In this document: positions 7,225 through 14,724 of the stretch, one piece after another
Position numbering within the stretch: position 1 is the first letter of the stretch
Layout: every line of letters starts with the position of its first letter
DNA from: Anaerolineae bacterium
GTDB lineage: Bacteria; Chloroflexota; Anaerolineae; Aggregatilineales; UBA2796
Direction: 5' to 3'
Length of the DNA stretch: 18,971 bases
Assembly: GCA_020851855.1 (NCBI GenBank)
Contig: JADZBY010000696.1
Coordinates: 1-18,971, forward strand
Notes under the pieces: model-generated
Seen by the model: the letters and a program-made list of their open reading frames with translations, nothing else
What the model was told of the DNA's origin: nothing
Database searches by the model: none
Position numbers and translations under genes: made by a program

Positions 7225-8540
7225 TCGATCTCCTCCTCGTCAAAGAGCGGTTCATCGTCGTCAGGAGTGGCGCCGCTGGCGGCGCGCGCATCGATGAGCG
7301 CCAGCGTCACCAAGTCGCGGGCCAGCCGCCAGTCGTTGATCTCGCCCGCCGGAGCGGTGAAGACGGCGGCGAACTCGTCAAACGTGATCAGGCTTGTGCC
7401 CGTCGCCCGCATGTGATCGTCGGCGGCTCGCAGCACGAGTCGCCGCCACCGGCTGAACTCGTCCGTGCGCGAAAACTTATAGAAGAACGCCTTCTTCTCG
7501 CGCACATAGGCGGCAAACCGCTCGCCCAGGCTGCGCAGCAAAACGATTCGTTCAGGGTCCATTGCCATCACCTTGGTAAGGAACAGAGAGACCAGGCCCC
7601 AGTGTCGGGTGGGCAGCAGGTGTTGCCGCAGAACCAGCCGGGCTTTGGCTGGCAGATCAAGGAGCGTTTCATACAGGGCATTCTTTTCTGAGTTTGTGTC
7701 GACTTCGCCCTTTCCCTTCTTCGGGTCAAACCAGGCGCGCGCTATGGCGATATTCCAGGCATCCGTCAGTGAGCCATCCGCGTTGTGGTGCGCCTCGTCG
7801 AGAAAGGCGACCACCTCCGAGGAGAGCGGGTAAATGGTGATCGACGGCGACGCACCAGAATTGCTGAAGAAGTAGCCAGTCAGCGAGGCGGGTGACATGC
7901 AGCCGCGCTCGGCCTCGACCAGCCAGCCGATCACCATTTCGACGAAGCGAGTCTGCGGGAACGGCCCGCCCGGCAGATCGTTCGTTTCGAGCGAGAAGTG
8001 CTTCAGCAGACGTTCCAGGGCAGCCTTTGCCAGCCGGAATGTGACCTGCGGATCGTTGCTGTGGGCGGCAACAAGCCCGCCCGCCGACTTCACGCAGCCC
8101 AGCGGCAGCGCCTGAATCGCCAGCGAGCACACGCCGCAGACGGGGATGCCAGCCCGTCCGGCCGGGCCAAAGTTGTACGTATCGAGGCCATTGAGGAGTG
8201 GCACTTCCTGGCGCGTCGCGCGGTAAGCCGCCGCCTGCCCGCAAAAGACGCAACGACAATCCTGGAGTATGGGCACACCAGGACGCCACGATCGCAGCAC
8301 GCGATCCGCATGGGCCTGCTGGCGTGCAGGATCTGGCGACGAGGTGTAACCGGCGTTGTGGAAGACCGAGCCGCGTGCGAAATTGCGCATCGGTCCCGGC
8401 GCGGTGTACAGCCGCTCCAGAAAATCCGCGGCGCGCTCGAGATCGCCCGCCGTTACCTGTGCAGGGTCGGTGTGTCGCGCGAATGCGGTGAGCGCCGCAA
8501 CGCCCACATCGACGAAGACATGTCCGGTGTACTGAAGCAC
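7221..8540 (-). CDS. cas8a1: Cas8 large subunit of type I-B (Cst1, CXXC-CXXC family)
   Basis: The Cascade large subunit, expected to read the PAM and recruit Cas3. The 439-residue protein carries the two cysteine pairs that define the CXXC-CXXC Cst1 family: CVFCG (Cys97, Cys100) and CGVC (Cys135, Cys138), about 35 residues apart, with the intervening GLDTYNFGPAGRAGIPVCG typical of the group. They presumably bind zinc. The start is GTG at 8540 with GGAGGA about six bases upstream. It is the first gene of the type I-B operon, so the operon promoter should lie in 8541-8845. Family identification rests on motifs; its sequence divergence is otherwise high. Confidence 0.9.
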   Translation of the reverse strand: MLQYTGHVFVDVGVAALTAFARHTDPAQVTAGDLERAADFLERLYTAPGPMRNFARGSVFHNAGYTSSPDPARQQAHADRVLRSWRPGVPILQDCRCVFCGQAAAYRATRQEVPLLNGLDTYNFGPAGRAGIPVCGVCSLAIQALPLGCVKSAGGLVAAHSNDPQVTFRLAKAALERLLKHFSLETNDLPGGPFPQTRFVEMVIGWLVEAERGCMSPASLTGYFFSNSGASPSITIYPLSSEVVAFLDEAHHNADGSLTDAWNIAIARAWFDPKKGKGEVDTNSEKNALYETLLDLPAKARLVLRQHLLPTRHWGLVSLFLTKVMAMDPERIVLLRSLGERFAAYVREKKAFFYKFSRTDEFSRWRRLVLRAADDHMRATGTSLITFDEFAAVFTAPAGEINDWRLARDLVTLALIDARAASGATPDDDEPLFDEEEIE

Positions 8541-8785
8541 AGAGTCCTCCGCCTGACTGAGATGCTCCCATCATAGGCGAGCACGAGGCGGAGTCGGTGA
8601 GTAGCAGCACTCAATCTGTGGTGGCCGAACGAAGCTCAGTCAGGCGAGTGCGCGCCCAAATGACAGGTTGACACATTGCCTGGTGACTCTCGATCCTCGC
8701 CCCGGCTGCCCAACCTGTCCACCTCTCTACCTGAGACTGTCACCGATGAACATGAGTATTGTCGAACAACATGACGAAGACGCCG
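8541..8785. promoter_or_regulatory. Divergent intergenic region upstream of cas8 and vapB
   Basis: This gene-free region separates the type I-B operon (leftward) from the toxin-antitoxin pair (rightward) and must hold the cas8 promoter. It has a perfect 12-bp inverted repeat, CGCCTGACTGAG at 8550-8561 with CTCAGTCAGGCG at 8635-8646. A second one of 9 bp is GACAGGTTG at 8662-8670 with CAACCTGTC at 8711-8719. Pairs of spaced inverted sites suggest operators or looping. No convincing sigma-70 boxes were found for cas8. Confidence 0.5.
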
Positions 8786-8786
8786 T

Positions 8787-8811
8787 ACCAGCTAACGCGC
8801 TGGTGTAAAAT
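8787..8811 (+). promoter_or_regulatory. Candidate vapBC promoter and operator
   Basis: ACCAGC at 8787-8792 and GCTGGT at 8799-8804 are a 6-bp palindrome with a 6-base spacer, right before TAAAAT at 8806-8811, a plausible -10 box 34 bases upstream of the vapB start. A palindrome over the promoter suits autoregulation by the toxin-antitoxin complex. The -35 box is weak. Confidence 0.4.
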
Positions 8812-8845
8812 CGGGAAGTAAGGAGTGAGATGGGGAGGGACAGCC

Positions 8846-9091
8846 ATGAACAAGACCGAGCTCGCCATCATTCAGCGGCTCGCTGGCCTGAATGAAACGC
8901 AGCAGCAGCAGGTGCTGGCCTATGTCGAGGGCCTGAGTCGCCTGGCGGGCATTCCGGGTGAGGAATTGCTCGCCTGGGCGGAAGAGCATCCTATGGCACC
9001 GGAAGATCTCGCAGCAATGGAACGTATCATCGAAGAAGACTGCGAAAGGATTGATCCCGATGAATGGGGAAAGCCCAGCTTCCCTGCTTGA
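8846..9091 (+). CDS. Probable VapB-type antitoxin
   Basis: An 81-residue, mostly helical protein. Residues 4-32 (ELAIIQRLAGLNETQQQQVLAYVEGL region) have the pattern of short antitoxins of the DUF2281/VapB kind, whose N-terminus dimerises and whose acidic C-terminus (EEDCERIDPDEWG) wraps the toxin. The ATG at 8846 is supported by GGAGGG six bases upstream. The gene overlaps the PIN-domain toxin by 32 bp, and this order and overlap are the main evidence. No obvious DNA-binding fold can be read from the sequence. Confidence 0.7.
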   Translation: MNKTELAIIQRLAGLNETQQQQVLAYVEGLSRLAGIPGEELLAWAEEHPMAPEDLAAMERIIEEDCERIDPDEWGKPSFPA

Positions 9092-9455
9092 CACGAACAT
9101 CTTCATCGCCCTGCAGCGCCGTGAGCCAGCCGTGCTGGAGCGCCTCGCTGAAGTTACCGTGCACCTGAGTGTGGTTGTGCTGGGTGAGTTGTATTACGGC
9201 GCACGGCACTCCGGGCGTGCGGAGGCCAACCTCAGCGCGGTGGAGACGCTGGCCGCCTACTATCCGCTTCTGGTCTGCGACAAAGACACCGCCAAACACT
9301 ATGCCCGGATACGGCAGGCGCTGCGGGCCAAAGGGCAGCCTATCCCGGAAAATGACCTGTGGATTGCCGCCCAGGCCCTGCAACATGGGCTGGTCCTGGT
9401 CACCCGCGACTCGCATTTTGAGCACATCGACGGCTTGGCTGTGCAATCCTGGTGA
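9060..9455 (+). CDS. VapC-like PIN-domain ribonuclease toxin
   Basis: PIN-domain toxins are metal-dependent RNases that block translation by cutting tRNA or rRNA. The 131-residue product has the full set of acidic residues: Asp11 in LLDTNIF, Glu43 in VVLGELYYGA, Asp99 in PENDLWIAA and Asp117 in VTRDSHF. The ATG at 9060 lies inside the antitoxin reading frame, which implies translational coupling. Length and motif spacing are normal, so it is probably active. It lies between two CRISPR modules on the opposite strand and may stabilise the island, which is an inference. Confidence 0.92.
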   Translation: MNGESPASLLDTNIFIALQRREPAVLERLAEVTVHLSVVVLGELYYGARHSGRAEANLSAVETLAAYYPLLVCDKDTAKHYARIRQALRAKGQPIPENDLWIAAQALQHGLVLVTRDSHFEHIDGLAVQSW

Positions 9456-9616
9456 AGCGCTTGGCCGACTAGCGTAGTAGGAGCGGCGCGACGGATTTCC
9501 CGGTGGGTTAGCTACGGTGGTCCGCCCAAACGCCTGCGATGGTCATGGGACACGATTTGCACAGTGGAATCTCCGACAATCCGGGCACCCTCGTGCCTCG
9601 TCAAGGTCAGCCGAGA

Positions 9617-9832
9617 TTATCCATTGTCGTCTCTGTGAAGGGCTTCTCGTCGCCTCTCACGCTCGACAATGGTTCTCACCCGACGGTCCGACAGGCCATA
9701 GGCGCGGGCCAATACAACCGAGTCTTCGCCGTCAAGGTAGCGGCGATAGATCGCAGCGTTTCGTTCGTGTTTTTCCCAGGTTTGCTGCTGGCAGTCGCTC
9801 TCCGCGTACAGAAGAGCAATGAAGTGCCGCAT
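9617..9832 (-). CDS. Small HTH-domain protein (Mor-like fold)
   Basis: A 71-residue basic protein whose central part RNAAIYRRYLDGEDSVVLA followed by RAYGLSDRRVRTIVERERRR looks like the C-terminal helix-turn-helix of Mor/sigma-like regulators: an N-x-x-I-Y-x-x-Y segment, a small linker, then the recognition helix after YGLS. The frame is open up to 10006, but the longer form would cross the large hairpin at 9896-9936 and adds low-quality sequence. The ATG at 9832 (weak GGCGG upstream) is therefore preferred. Its target is unknown; regulation of the neighbouring genes is possible but not shown. Confidence 0.55.
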   Translation of the reverse strand: MRHFIALLYAESDCQQQTWEKHERNAAIYRRYLDGEDSVVLARAYGLSDRRVRTIVERERRREALHRDDNG

Positions 9833-9895
9833 CGATTCCGCCGTGGTCGGCACGGGTGCTGTTATGGTCTCGAATCCCTCCAGGCACGCTCCATC

Positions 9896-9936
9896 GGGGC
9901 CTGAATCACTTGCACGGATGCAAGTGCTCAGGCCCC
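9896..9936. terminator. Strong hairpin, possible bidirectional terminator
   Basis: GGGGCCTGA (9896-9904) and CACTTGCA (9907-9914) pair with TGCAAGTG (9919-9926) and TCAGGCCCC (9928-9936) around a CGGA loop, giving 17 pairs with one 2-by-1 bulge. It lies downstream of the zinc-ribbon gene, so it could end that transcript. No clean T tract follows in either direction, so factor-independent termination is uncertain and an mRNA-stability or recombination role is possible. Confidence 0.5.
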
Positions 9937-10040
9937 TTCGCTTTATACGCCCTCGCTCTAGACCTTCAGAAGCGAACCTGCGAAGAAAATGGGGGCGTCC
10001 TTGCATGGCGTGTCACTGGGCAGGGAATCTCCGCCGCGAC

Positions 10041-10346
10041 TCACTCGTCGTCATCGTCCCAGTTGTCGGCATCTTCCTCATCCTCGTCTTCTTCGCCCCA
10101 ATCGTCGTCCACCTCGTCGCCGCCGTCTTCAAATGGGGCTTCGTCGTCTACATCATCGTCTTCGAGAGCAAACGGGCGCAAGCGTGGTGAATCCCAGTCG
10201 GGGCCAGGCGTGGGCGTCCGGCGGGGATACACGTCGCCATTCCAGTCTGGCTCACTGCTGGGCGTCCAGTTGTAGCCACAGGTGCGGCACAGCGCATAGT
10301 CCAGATCGCTGTCCACGCCGAATGAGCCGCAGTTCGGACACTGCAT
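10041..10346 (-). CDS. Zinc-ribbon protein with long acidic C-terminal tail
   Basis: A 101-residue protein of unknown function. Residues 1-26 form a zinc ribbon with CPNCG (Cys3, Cys6) and CRTCG (Cys20, Cys23). A tryptophan- and proline-rich linker follows (about 27-60), and residues 61-101 are almost all Asp and Glu (for example EEDEDEEDADNWDDDDE). The ATG at 10346 has GGAG six bases upstream; an ATG at 10358, four codons earlier, is possible with a poor site. The gene starts 25 bp past the fossil CRISPR repeat, in the direction the fossil leader would transcribe. Acidic tails can mimic nucleic acid or bind basic proteins, but no role can be assigned. Confidence 0.7.
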   Translation of the reverse strand: MQCPNCGSFGVDSDLDYALCRTCGYNWTPSSEPDWNGDVYPRRTPTPGPDWDSPRLRPFALEDDDVDDEAPFEDGGDEVDDDWGEEDEDEEDADNWDDDDE

Positions 10347-10370
10347 CGCTTGCTCCATGCACGGTGTGAT

Positions 10371-10404
10371 CGTCTGTCCCCGAAGGGCGTCAAGCTGCGC
10401 AACA
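10371..10404 (-). repeat. Fossil CRISPR repeat
   Basis: Starting at CTGTCCCCGAAGGGCG and ending GCTGCGCAAC, this copies about three quarters of the array repeat, with a 2-base deletion in the GCGCGC run and substitutions in the GTTGGG segment. In the minus sense the CCC-UUCG-GGG hairpin survives but its outer pair is lost, and the ACTGAAAC handle has decayed. It occupies the same place relative to its leader as the first repeat of the active array. No second repeat is seen leftward, where a gene now begins. Confidence 0.82.
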
Positions 10405-10560
10405 TCGATACAAACCTGGATTTTTCACAGGCGGATACAGGAGATTGACCCTAGTAATCCGCCTGTAAAACTTACGCGACACTCACGACTGACTCGCATT
10501 TATCGCAAGTGTTCGGACCGATCCTCGGAAAGGCCCCGGAGATGGACGGGTCTGGGGGAT
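10405..10560 (-). promoter_or_regulatory. Second, orphan CRISPR leader (leader B)
   Basis: Bases 10441-10532 align without gaps to 722-813 in the active leader with 72 of 92 identical, and looser similarity runs on to about 10553, the position matching the cas4 stop side. TCACAGG at 10425-10431 keeps the same spacing to the repeat as in the active leader. Overall, leader B lacks 172 bp present in leader A. It also holds an inverted repeat (ACAGGCGGAT at 10427-10436, ATCCGCCTGT at 10457-10466). It lies just after the end of the type III operon, as leader A lies just after the type I operon. No gene is seen between 10405 and 10589. Confidence 0.8.
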
Positions 10561-10589
10561 TTTGCCCAGCAACCGGCCCGCATCTGCAC

Positions 10590-12764
10590 TCAGCGTTTCT
10601 TGCTCGTGTCGATTTGCTCACAGATAAGCGTGATAGGATCGCCATCTCGTATCTCGATGACGCGACCTTTCACCGGATCGCCGGGCTTTCGCTGCCGAAG
10701 GATATGAGGGATATGGGCCTCATAACCGTCGTACCCTTCGGGGCTGAACGAGATGCCGTTGTCTACCGAGAACACCTCGCCCTTCACCACGTTACCGATT
10801 TCAGGACGCGCTTTGACGGCTGGGCCGCGTGGTGCGGCCCCTGGCGGCGGTGGTATCGGCCTGGAGGAAGCAAGCGCTGGCGAAGCCGGAAGCGACGCTC
10901 TCTGTGCACCAGACCTGCTGAGAACCTCGGATGGCTTTGGCAGCACGGGCCGTTTCTTGAAGTCTAGAATATCCATATAGCTGAAGTCTAGAGCTTTCGC
11001 TTGCGCTGTCAGCATGGTCCGCAATTCGCGGATGCGCCCCAATTCGCGAAATTCGCCCGTCCAAGAGAGCGCATCGCATACGTGGCGTTCAAAGCGCCTG
11101 ATGTATTCATCTGGGATCGCTTCAGCCTCTGCAGTGAGCCAGTCGCTGCCGTCAAACAGCCGCGAGTAGCGAGAAACTCGCTTGCCAAGGAACAGGCGCG
11201 CATCCAGCTTCACGACACCCATGCCGTACGGCTTGCCCATGCCAAGCTGGTGGCGGTGCTGGTCGCTGCCTGGCAATGTAAGTGCCCAGGCGAGTGCGCC
11301 AAGCTCGACATCACTCAGGTTCTCAAACTGGACACGGAAGGAGAAGGAGACTCCGGGCCTCACCGGACGCATCCAGGTATGCTGGCGGTCGCCGGGCGCG
11401 ACCTGACCCTTTTCTTCTACATCGCTGACCGTGATGCCCCGTTGCCGCCAGTACAGTTTGTGGCCGCGAAGGCGCGCGTTGCCGTGAGCATAGTGACTCA
11501 AGTTCTCTTTTGCTGTGCGCTCGCCGTCGCGCTGATCGAGGTAGTGCTGGAAGGTCGTCGGCTTGGGACTGCCCAGGATTTTCGGCCTGAACCTTTTCTC
11601 GAAGAAATCGGACTGTCCGTCGAGTGGATGGGCATCACTGACGGTGACCCGCGATGCATAGGCTCGCGCCTTATCGCCCTGTTTCGTGCCCTGACTACGC
11701 TTGTCCACATAGCCAAACATGGCCTCGGCGATGTCCGCGATCCCATCTTCTTTGAGCGCGGGGGGAATCAGGTCCCGGATGGAGTAGCGTGGCGGTAGGC
11801 GGAACATGATCGTCGGGCCGAAGAAAACGAGTTCGCCCTTTGCATCGAGGAGATAGAAAAGCGGATTTCCGACTTCTCGAAGCGGGCGGGTTCTGATTCC
11901 ACGCTGCATATCGCGGTCCGCCTCATAGACATCCCACATTTCCCGTGGAATACGGATCAAAGGCTGTTCATGATCGGGCGAGAAAATCACCGGGTAGCGT
12001 TTTCTCTTTGGCGCCTTGCCGGAAATCACCAGCGTCCCCGGTTCAAGACCCGGCTGCTGGGTGCGGCTGAGTCTCGGTGAAGTCGCGACATTTATGGAAG
12101 CTTCCTTTTGAACCGGGTGACTGCGCCGAGACGGCACTGGCTCTACCCAGACATCCACCACGTCCTGCGGCTTTTCCGGGATGTTGGCATCCTGTAGCTG
12201 GTCTGTCTCTACAAACACGAACGTTTCATTGTGGAAGCTCTTGGCGGGGCGGATCGCCCATTCGTGACCGTTTCGCTCCAGGTAACCACCACGCAGATTT
12301 CGCGTGGGATAGTCAACTACTCCGTCCTTCGCGGGGCCGAGCATCATTTCGCGATAGCTCAACCCGTACGAAGTCGTGTCCCCGACGGCGCGGTAAACCA
12401 GTCGCTTGTCCGTCACCGGCTGGATCTTGCCAAATGCCACGATCTCGACGAGGCTGCGCAGCATTCCACGCAGACTGCTGCCCGGCACGATTGGCTTACC
12501 CTGCAACTGAAAGAAATCGGACTTGTCGCGGTTTTCCGTCCGTGCAGTGGCTTCTGTCTCGGTCAACATGCCGCGAATATACAGCGGCGTGTCTGTAATC
12601 AGCGTGACATCGAAGTGACCGGTACGCCGGTTGTCGTAGAACCGGTTGTGATCGGGCAGTTCCTCTGCCGGGACGATTCGGTCTTGCAGCGGAATGAAGT
12701 TATACGGCGCACGTGCTCTCTTGGCAGGCTCAATGCGACGACCCTGCGAATCGCGATTGTTCAT
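10590..12764 (-). CDS. Insertion-bearing Cas7 RAMP protein of a type III-D-like system (TIGR03986 type)
   Basis: A 724-residue RAMP subunit, the last gene of the type III operon. The N-terminal half has RTGHFDVTLITDTPLYIRG (47-65) and the signature KPIVPGSSLRGMLRSLVEI (90-108). A large insertion of roughly 120-340 follows, then the RAMP core resumes with MFGYVD and ASRVTVSDAHPL (370-381; Asp377 a candidate active residue) and the glycine loop LGMGKPYGMGVVKL (507-520). Residues 625-655 are a proline/alanine linker, and 656-717 look like an OB/S1 RNA-binding fold (NVVKGEVF and DPVKGRVIEI). In the known III-D variant a Cas7-insertion subunit sits near the far end of the crRNA. The start overlaps the csx19 stop as ATGA. 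Confidence 0.88.
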   Translation of the reverse strand: MNNRDSQGRRIEPAKRARAPYNFIPLQDRIVPAEELPDHNRFYDNRRTGHFDVTLITDTPLYIRGMLTETEATARTENRDKSDFFQLQGKPIVPGSSLRGMLRSLVEIVAFGKIQPVTDKRLVYRAVGDTTSYGLSYREMMLGPAKDGVVDYPTRNLRGGYLERNGHEWAIRPAKSFHNETFVFVETDQLQDANIPEKPQDVVDVWVEPVPSRRSHPVQKEASINVATSPRLSRTQQPGLEPGTLVISGKAPKRKRYPVIFSPDHEQPLIRIPREMWDVYEADRDMQRGIRTRPLREVGNPLFYLLDAKGELVFFGPTIMFRLPPRYSIRDLIPPALKEDGIADIAEAMFGYVDKRSQGTKQGDKARAYASRVTVSDAHPLDGQSDFFEKRFRPKILGSPKPTTFQHYLDQRDGERTAKENLSHYAHGNARLRGHKLYWRQRGITVSDVEEKGQVAPGDRQHTWMRPVRPGVSFSFRVQFENLSDVELGALAWALTLPGSDQHRHQLGMGKPYGMGVVKLDARLFLGKRVSRYSRLFDGSDWLTAEAEAIPDEYIRRFERHVCDALSWTGEFRELGRIRELRTMLTAQAKALDFSYMDILDFKKRPVLPKPSEVLSRSGAQRASLPASPALASSRPIPPPPGAAPRGPAVKARPEIGNVVKGEVFSVDNGISFSPEGYDGYEAHIPHILRQRKPGDPVKGRVIEIRDGDPITLICEQIDTSKKR

Positions 12765-13333
12765 CGCTCACTCCCCCCAACATCGACCAGATCAAGCAAC
12801 CGGCTGCACGCGATGCGTACGAATCCAGTTTCATCTTCCGTGAGATAATGGCGCACTCTCAGTCGCAGTGGACGCTTACGGTCACGTCTTACTTCCACAG
12901 AGAGAGGCACGACGTGGCACAGTCCCTGGGAGCCTTCGCTCATGCGAGTGAAACCGCTCGAAAGCTTCTCCGTGCGATTGCCCCACAGCACGTGGTCCTC
13001 ATCCATCGTCCACACCTTTTCACCGGCGCTATCACGGATGAACCTGGCCCTCAGAGCGCCATCACCATCGCGCCAGAGCATGACCTCTGCCTCTTCTCCG
13101 AAGGCGCGCGCGACCTGGAGCGTCTCCAGCCGCAAAAGCCCTCTGGCAGAGTCGTCAAGCACCAGCACACTTGCTTCGAACATGCCCCACAGCACGGCAT
13201 CGTCGGCGTGAACGAGTAGCCAGCGGAGATGGTGAGCTTGGGCGTGCTCTGTAAACCAAGCGCCAATATCCTGAATCTCCTCTATGTCCAACAGGTGCAG
13301 TTCCGCGAAAGCGCTGACTATTTCACGGTTCAT
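12761..13333 (-). CDS. csx19: Csx19, type III-D accessory/structural subunit
   Basis: A 190-residue protein with features of the Csx19 (TIGR03984) family: RWLLVHADDAVLWG (37-50), LLRLETLQVARAFGEEAEVMLWR (residues 66-88), and the paired DEDHVLWGNR (111-120). Csx19 is a marker of III-D systems and a structural subunit of the III-D variant complex; it has no known catalytic activity. The ATG at 13333 overlaps the stop of the double Cas7 gene as ATGA; an upstream in-frame start at 13366 would overlap that gene by 37 bp and is less likely. Family assignment is from motif memory, supported by the neighbours. Confidence 0.83.
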   Translation of the reverse strand: MNREIVSAFAELHLLDIEEIQDIGAWFTEHAQAHHLRWLLVHADDAVLWGMFEASVLVLDDSARGLLRLETLQVARAFGEEAEVMLWRDGDGALRARFIRDSAGEKVWTMDEDHVLWGNRTEKLSSGFTRMSEGSQGLCHVVPLSVEVRRDRKRPLRLRVRHYLTEDETGFVRIACSRLLDLVDVGGSER

Positions 13334-14724
13334 CGGTTCACCCTCTCCTGAAGGGCCATCACACACGTTTCGAGCCGCTCTCTGGCATCATCGGGCAGCG
13401 CAAGTCCATCCTCACCAGATAGGATGCGCCAAGAGTGTCCCTCTAGGCCTAAATCTGCCGCCATGCCTCGGAGCCGACCGCGGCCGATGCTGCTCTCGCC
13501 GCCAAGCGGCAGGTCGCCCGTCCACAGGTCTTTGAACACGAGCAGCAGCAGGCCGATTTCGTGATCCTCGGGTTCTCTCAACGTGAGCTTGATCCCCGTC
13601 CTCCCGCCAAAATGCGGCTGCTGACTGAATAGGGCTGTATCGAGCGCGCCACCTGTAAAGCGGTCAATGCTCACGCGGCTCTGCACCCATCGCTCGGACT
13701 CCCCGTCGACGATCTGTGACTCCTCAACGCTGACCCGACTGGCCCGACTGGCCTGTTTGCCGGACACCGTGTCGCCAAAGACGCCAAACATATCGTCAAC
13801 AAGTGTCTCTGCGTCGGCAATGCCGATGGTGCGCGCGATCTTGGCGGCACGGGCGCGGAACGCTCCAGCAAGGCTTGTGCCGCTCAGAACGGGTAGCCCA
13901 CTCGACCTGAGATGCCCCATATCGGCGACATCACTACTGGCGCGGATCAGAACAGACCCACGAAGCTCGAATTGGGCATCCAAGCTGAATAATCGGCGAT
14001 GGTCCGGGAAGTCGGCCCCAACCCCAAGCGCTGTAAAGATATCCTCATGTACTGCTTTGGTGGATAGTGGCTCCCCGCCGTACCGGATCCATTCGCTCAG
14101 GCCTTCGAGCGTCCTGAGGTCGAATTGCCTCACCTGCCAACCGGTCACTCGGACCCGTCCATACCCTCTGCGCTTGCGCGCGCCCAGAGTGATCTCGTTT
14201 AGCCCATGCAGCGCAGCCGCGAGCGCAGACAGCAACTCCTTTTCATCATCTGACTCCGCAATGACCAGCTCGAAACGTAAGGGAAAGTGCGTCCCAGCAG
14301 CCCACATAAGGAAGCTGTACAGCTTCTTTTCTTCTGCGGTGCGTGAGGCAGGGTTGATCTTGACGCCGTCGCGCACCTCAAGCCGTGCACTCTCGCCATA
14401 GGCATCATCGACAATGAGGCGGCTCTGTCCTCCCTCATTGTCCTGGCGCGCGCCGCCGAAGAGTAGAGCGGCAACGCCCACCGAATCCTGGGCTGTCCCG
14501 TAGCCGGACTGCCGGGTCCACAGATAACTGCGAAGTGCACCAGCGATGGACGCGCCCGTAAGTAGGGGCTGTTGAGTTGCCTCATCGACGATGAGGGGTA
14601 AGACCGCTCCGACCTCGTCGCCATTCCCAAAGTGCGCGGGTGTCTGCAAGACGAGGTCGCTCTCTACGACAACGCGCTTTACTATTCGCCGCGACTGGCT
14701 ACCATCCCACAATGGCTCGCTCAT
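13330..14724 (-). CDS. Tandem double Cas7 (Cas7-2x) RAMP protein
   Basis: A 464-residue fusion of two Csm3-like RAMP domains. Domain 1 (about 15-200) has QQPLLTGASIAGALRSYLW (51-69), the GGQSRLIVDDAY segment and the glycine loop LGARKRRGYGRV (180-191). Domain 2 (about 245-425) has GLPVLSGTSLAGAFRARAA (276-294), ASRVSVEESQIVD (328-340) and LPLGGESSIGRGRLRG (405-420). Such proteins cover two backbone positions on crRNA and can cut target RNA. In domain 2, Asp265 or Asp268 fall where the Csm3 catalytic Asp is expected, whereas domain 1 shows Val/Leu there. It is ATGA-coupled to csx10 upstream and csx19 downstream. Confidence 0.9.
   Translation of the reverse strand: MSEPLWDGSQSRRIVKRVVVESDLVLQTPAHFGNGDEVGAVLPLIVDEATQQPLLTGASIAGALRSYLWTRQSGYGTAQDSVGVAALLFGGARQDNEGGQSRLIVDDAYGESARLEVRDGVKINPASRTAEEKKLYSFLMWAAGTHFPLRFELVIAESDDEKELLSALAAALHGLNEITLGARKRRGYGRVRVTGWQVRQFDLRTLEGLSEWIRYGGEPLSTKAVHEDIFTALGVGADFPDHRRLFSLDAQFELRGSVLIRASSDVADMGHLRSSGLPVLSGTSLAGAFRARAAKIARTIGIADAETLVDDMFGVFGDTVSGKQASRASRVSVEESQIVDGESERWVQSRVSIDRFTGGALDTALFSQQPHFGGRTGIKLTLREPEDHEIGLLLLVFKDLWTGDLPLGGESSIGRGRLRGMAADLGLEGHSWRILSGEDGLALPDDARERLETCVMALQERVNR

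Noticed and set aside
2233..7416. Large plus-strand open frames opposite cas1, cas3, cas5 and cas7
   Set aside because: High-GC antisense shadows of motif-bearing minus-strand genes; their products have no recognisable motifs and low complexity.
9833..10006. Longer N-terminal version of the HTH protein beginning at 10006
   Set aside because: It would translate through the strong hairpin at 9896-9936, and the added residues show no domain; the start at 9832 is simpler.
10371..10404. The isolated repeat-like sequence as a tracrRNA anti-repeat
   Set aside because: No class 2 effector is present, and the copy is in the same orientation as the array repeats with a matching leader, so a fossil array explains it better.
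11001..12848. Plus-strand open frames opposite the insertion-bearing Cas7 gene
   Set aside because: Antisense shadows of a gene with clear RAMP motifs, without ribosome sites or conserved sequence.
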